Positions 7,591 through 10,020 of a stretch of DNA of 10,020 nucleotides are shown here, piece after piece (position 1 is the first letter of the stretch; each line of letters begins with the position of its first letter). The translations under genes were made by a program, and so were the position numbers. Below the pieces are notes generated by a model. It saw only the letters and a program-made list of their open reading frames with translations. It ran no database searches and was not told the origin of the DNA. This stretch comes from JBEIDK01 sp040383485 (GTDB lineage: Bacteria > Bacteroidota > Bacteroidia > UBA4408): the NCBI GenBank assembly GCA_040383485.1, contig JBEIDK010000124.1:1-10020 (forward strand), given 5' to 3'.

Positions 7591-7612
7591 AATTGCCGTA
7601 AATATATTTTTT

Positions 7613-7648
7613 TTAACTTAAAACGACCTTAATTGATTAACTTAAGTT
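7613..7648. repeat. short direct repeat and 10-base palindrome between gatA and the wzz cassette
   Basis: TTAACTTAA occurs at 7613-7621 and again at 7637-7645, with starts 24 bases apart. The right copy is part of a perfect palindrome, AACTTAAGTT, at 7639-7648. It lies in the only gap where a separate promoter for the polysaccharide cassette could sit. It could be a regulator half-site pair, but such short AT-only motifs are easily chance in this composition. Confidence 0.25.
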
Positions 7649-7668
7649 TATCTAAATGTTGCTAGCTT

Positions 7669-9096
7669 TTATTTATTTAATTGCTCAAAACTATTTGCAA
7701 AGGCTAGAAGTTTTTCTTCTTCAAAGGCATTTGCCATAAATTGAATTCCAAATGGTAATCCTTCTTTATTTTTACCAAGAGGTAAAGAAATAGCTGGCAT
7801 ACCTGCTAAATTAGCTTGCACTGTAAATATGTCTTCTAAGTACATTTCAATTGGGTCATCAGTTTTTTGGCCAATTTTAAAGGCAACATTTGTGGTGGTA
7901 GGAGTTAAAATAAAATCGTAATCCGTCAAAATTTTTTCTGTTGCATTTTTTATTAACCTTCTTACCTTTTGCGCTTTAGCATAGTAAGCATCGTAATACC
8001 CTGCGCTCAATACAAATGTTCCAAGCATAATTCTGCGTTTTACTTCTTTACCAAAACCTTCGGTTCTGCTTTTTTTGTAAGTGCTTTCTAAATCATATGC
8101 TTGTTTACTTCTATAACCATAGTGTATTCCATCATAACGGCTAAGGTTCGAGGAAGCTTCAGCTGTTGTAATCATGTAGTAGCTGGGTACTAGGTATTCC
8201 AATAAAGGAAAATCAACTTGTTCAACAATATGGCCAAGCGATTTCAACTTCATAATGGTTGAAAGAATTTGAGTTTTTAACTCTGGATTTAATCCTTCCC
8301 CTTCAATGCACTCTTTTATATAAGCTATTTTATACTTGTTATTCTCAACTAAATTTTCGGAATAATTTGTTACAGGCTTTGAGGAAGCCGTGCTATCATA
8401 ATTATCAGGGCCAGCAATTACTTGTAAAATTAATGCAGCATCTTCAACATTTTTAGTTATCGGTCCTACCTGGTCAAACGATGAAGCATAAGCAACAATG
8501 CCGTGTCTAGAAACCCTTCCATAAGTGGGTTTTATACCAACAGTTCCAGTATAAGATGCTGGCTGACGAATACTACCACCAGTATCCGTACCTAATGTTG
8601 CATGGCATAAACCAGCTGCTACGGCCGCCGCTGATCCACCTGACGAACCACCAGGAACACGTTCAACGTCTAATGGATTTTTAACTAAACCATAAACAGA
8701 ATTTTCGTTACTGCTTCCCATTGCAAATTCATCGCAATTAAGTCGGCCAATAATAATAGCGTCTTCAGCCAATAGTTTTTCAACTACCGTTGAGGAATAA
8801 ATAGAAATAAATTTATCAAGAATTTTGCTTGAAGCCTGTACACCATGATCTTTATAGCAAATATTGTCTTTAATGCCTATAACAAGCCCGGCAAGCTTTC
8901 CAGCAGATTTATTCGCAATTTTTTCGTCAATGAGTTTGGCTCTTTCTATGGCTTCATTTTCAAATACCTCAACAAAGGCATTGAGGTGTTTTTGAGAATT
9001 TATTTGCTCTATATAATAATTGACTAATGCTAAGGCAGATGTATTTCCTGCTTCAATATCTTTACGAGTAAGCTTAATTGTTTCTTGAATTAACAC
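7669..9096 (-). CDS. gatA: Asp-tRNA(Asn)/Glu-tRNA(Gln) amidotransferase subunit A
   Basis: GatA is the amidase subunit of the GatCAB complex. It releases ammonia from glutamine (or asparagine) for transamidation of mischarged Glu-tRNA(Gln), and Asp-tRNA(Asn) where used. The 475 residues are near the normal length of about 485. The amidase-signature Ser-cisSer-Lys triad is intact: K76 in GIKDN, S151 in GGSSGGS and S175 in DTGGSIRQP. Their spacings match the Staphylococcus enzyme. Further family marks are NCDEFAMGSSNENS (119-132), GIKPTYGRVSRHG (187-199), the FDQVGP segment and the C-terminal AGMPAISLPLG. The start codon is GTG at 9096. An in-frame TAG lies three codons upstream with no ATG in between, so GTG is the best start. 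gatB and gatC are not adjacent, which is common outside Firmicutes. The gene lies 111 bases after the S41 peptidase and 78 before the wzz cassette. Confidence 0.95.
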   Translation of the reverse strand: MLIQETIKLTRKDIEAGNTSALALVNYYIEQINSQKHLNAFVEVFENEAIERAKLIDEKIANKSAGKLAGLVIGIKDNICYKDHGVQASSKILDKFISIYSSTVVEKLLAEDAIIIGRLNCDEFAMGSSNENSVYGLVKNPLDVERVPGGSSGGSAAAVAAGLCHATLGTDTGGSIRQPASYTGTVGIKPTYGRVSRHGIVAYASSFDQVGPITKNVEDAALILQVIAGPDNYDSTASSKPVTNYSENLVENNKYKIAYIKECIEGEGLNPELKTQILSTIMKLKSLGHIVEQVDFPLLEYLVPSYYMITTAEASSNLSRYDGIHYGYRSKQAYDLESTYKKSRTEGFGKEVKRRIMLGTFVLSAGYYDAYYAKAQKVRRLIKNATEKILTDYDFILTPTTTNVAFKIGQKTDDPIEMYLEDIFTVQANLAGMPAISLPLGKNKEGLPFGIQFMANAFEEEKLLAFANSFEQLNK

Positions 9097-9160
9097 GTGT
9101 ATCTAATTTTCAAATTCACGCGAAAGTATAGAAAAATTAATAATAGATGCTGAAAATATT

Positions 9161-9191
9161 GAACATTTTGGAACCTCAATTGTGAATGTTC
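9161..9191 (-). terminator. weak hairpin after the S41 peptidase gene
   Basis: GAACATT (9161-9167) and AATGTTC (9185-9191) form a perfect 7-base inverted repeat with a 17-base loop, 16 bases past the peptidase stop. An alternative 5-base pairing GGAAC/GTTCC overlaps it. In the minus-strand direction only a short AATATTTT tract follows, not a solid T-run. As a factor-independent terminator this is weak; it could equally be a regulatory site for gatA or chance. Confidence 0.25.
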
Positions 9192-9207
9192 CTTCAACAG
9201 AAAACGA

Positions 9208-10020
9208 TTAGTTATCCTTCAAATCTTTCTCAACATATTTTCCCGTAAGAATGTCGGTATATTTTTGATTATCGTTTAACACTTCAATTGCCTTTTTTAC
9301 TTCTTCGTCAAGGCTTATAGCATGCTGTATTTTGCCTTTTTGAAAATAATATCTACTTACAATTTCTCTTTCAAGTACTTGCTTAATATCTTCTTTAAAC
9401 AATTGCAAGTCTTCTGATTTATTGTGAGACAAACTCGTTTTAAGTGCATCAAAATCTTTTTGAATTTTACCGATATACTTTTCTTTGGTAGCTACTTTTT
9501 TAAGCTCTTCCAATTCTTTTTCACTATCAGTAGTGTAGTCATAATCCTTCCCTTCAAGCCATTTTACAAACTCTTGGTACTCTAATTCCGATATTCTAAA
9601 TTTATCTGCTGCTTCAATAGTAGGATGTGCCATTCTATATTTTGTAGCATAGTCAAAAAACATTTCTTTAGATTCTAAACTAATAACAATTTTACTGAGT
9701 GTTCTTGGTTTCATTTGTAAGTCAGGGCGAATTCCTCCCCCATCATATACACTTCTTCCACCTTTTGTTTTAAATTCTTTCATTAACGAATCGGGCACAT
9801 GACCAACGCTTCCATCTTCATTTCTATGAGCATAATCTAATGCTTGTATGCATCGTCCACTTGGTGTATAATATTTAGCAGTAGTAATTTTAACTTGCGT
9901 ATTGTATGATAAAGGACGTGTATTTTGCACTAACCCTTTACCAAAACTTCGTTGACCTATTACAACTACTCTATCTAAATCTTGTAATGAACCTGAAACA
10001 ATTTCTGAAGCTGAAGCACT
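9208..10020 (-). CDS. ctpA: S41 family C-terminal processing peptidase (CtpA/Prc), C-terminal part; 5' end outside window
   Basis: The last 270 residues of a tail-specific serine protease of the cell envelope are visible. The frame runs open to the right edge; the GTG at 9930 is Val in GKGLVQ and not a start. The catalytic Ser-Lys dyad is present. SASASEI opens the visible part, with the Ser at visible residue 3 (codon 10012-10014), and Lys at residue 28 in SFGKG. Their spacing of 25, and an Asp at +11, equal the Ser430/Asp441/Lys455 spacing in E. coli Prc. A substrate-channel segment TTAKYYTPSGRCIQ and GGGIRPD follow, ending the protease core at about residue 120. Then comes a charged, helical C-terminal extension of about 150 residues, as in the roughly 540-residue Bacteroidota enzymes. 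The PDZ domain and signal peptide would lie upstream, outside the window. The symbol is by family resemblance; substrates are unknown. Confidence 0.94.
   Translation of the reverse strand, partial: SASASEIVSGSLQDLDRVVVIGQRSFGKGLVQNTRPLSYNTQVKITTAKYYTPSGRCIQALDYAHRNEDGSVGHVPDSLMKEFKTKGGRSVYDGGGIRPDLQMKPRTLSKIVISLESKEMFFDYATKYRMAHPTIEAADKFRISELEYQEFVKWLEGKDYDYTTDSEKELEELKKVATKEKYIGKIQKDFDALKTSLSHNKSEDLQLFKEDIKQVLEREIVSRYYFQKGKIQHAISLDEEVKKAIEVLNDNQKYTDILTGKYVEKDLKDN

Noticed and set aside
7599..7606. TATATTTA on the minus strand as a -7 element for the first wzz gene (7 of 8 bases of TAnnTTTG)
   Set aside because: It ends only 8 bases before the ATG at 7590, leaving almost no leader, and no -33 element is present; AT-rich chance match.
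9111..9118. TGAATTTG on the minus strand as a -7 element for gatA (7 of 8 bases)
   Set aside because: The second base of the consensus is wrong and no TTG-type element lies 19-21 bases upstream, so it is not better than background.

Overview
The window is AT-rich, gene-dense bacterial chromosome that looks like Bacteroidota (Chitinophagales/Sphingobacteriales/Flavobacteriales-like; no finer placement is possible from the sequence alone). Four things point there: the second-type MiaA with an IGAGK motif, the tandem C-terminal-domain 3-hydroxyacyl-CoA dehydrogenase, a C-terminal processing peptidase with a long C-terminal extension, and AT-rich start regions without clear Shine-Dalgarno sequences. 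No gap between genes exceeds about 111 bases, so no long non-coding stretch needs explaining. I see no tRNA, rRNA, CRISPR array, insertion sequence or prophage.

Layout. The left part (1-2424) reads on the plus strand: the end of a 3-hydroxyacyl-CoA dehydrogenase gene, a small MazG-like nucleotide pyrophosphohydrolase 4 bases downstream of it, then gpmI (cofactor-independent phosphoglycerate mutase), probably from its own promoter. From 2428 to the right edge everything reads on the minus strand. In transcription order this is: an S41 C-terminal processing peptidase (its 5' part lies outside the window), gatA, two tandem paralogous Wzz-type chain-length proteins, an O-antigen ligase/polymerase-family membrane protein, a conserved protein of unknown function, and miaA. 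gpmI and miaA converge with only 3 bases between their stop codons.

How the genes work together. The two Wzz-like proteins and the Wzy_C/WaaL-type protein are separated by 5 and 2 bases. They form a compact surface-polysaccharide module: chain-length control plus polymerisation or ligation. No glycosyltransferase, flippase, export channel or tyrosine kinase lies beside it. The unknown 251-residue protein overlaps miaA by 11 bases, so the two are probably translationally coupled. The other genes are housekeeping: Glu-tRNA(Gln) amidation, tRNA A37 prenylation, glycolysis, beta-oxidation-type metabolism, nucleotide-pool sanitation and envelope proteolysis.

Most of the window is ordinary. The items worth a second look are the unknown miaA-coupled protein and the double Wzz plus ligase cassette. 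I found no convincing evidence of a new defence, mobile or RNA-based system.
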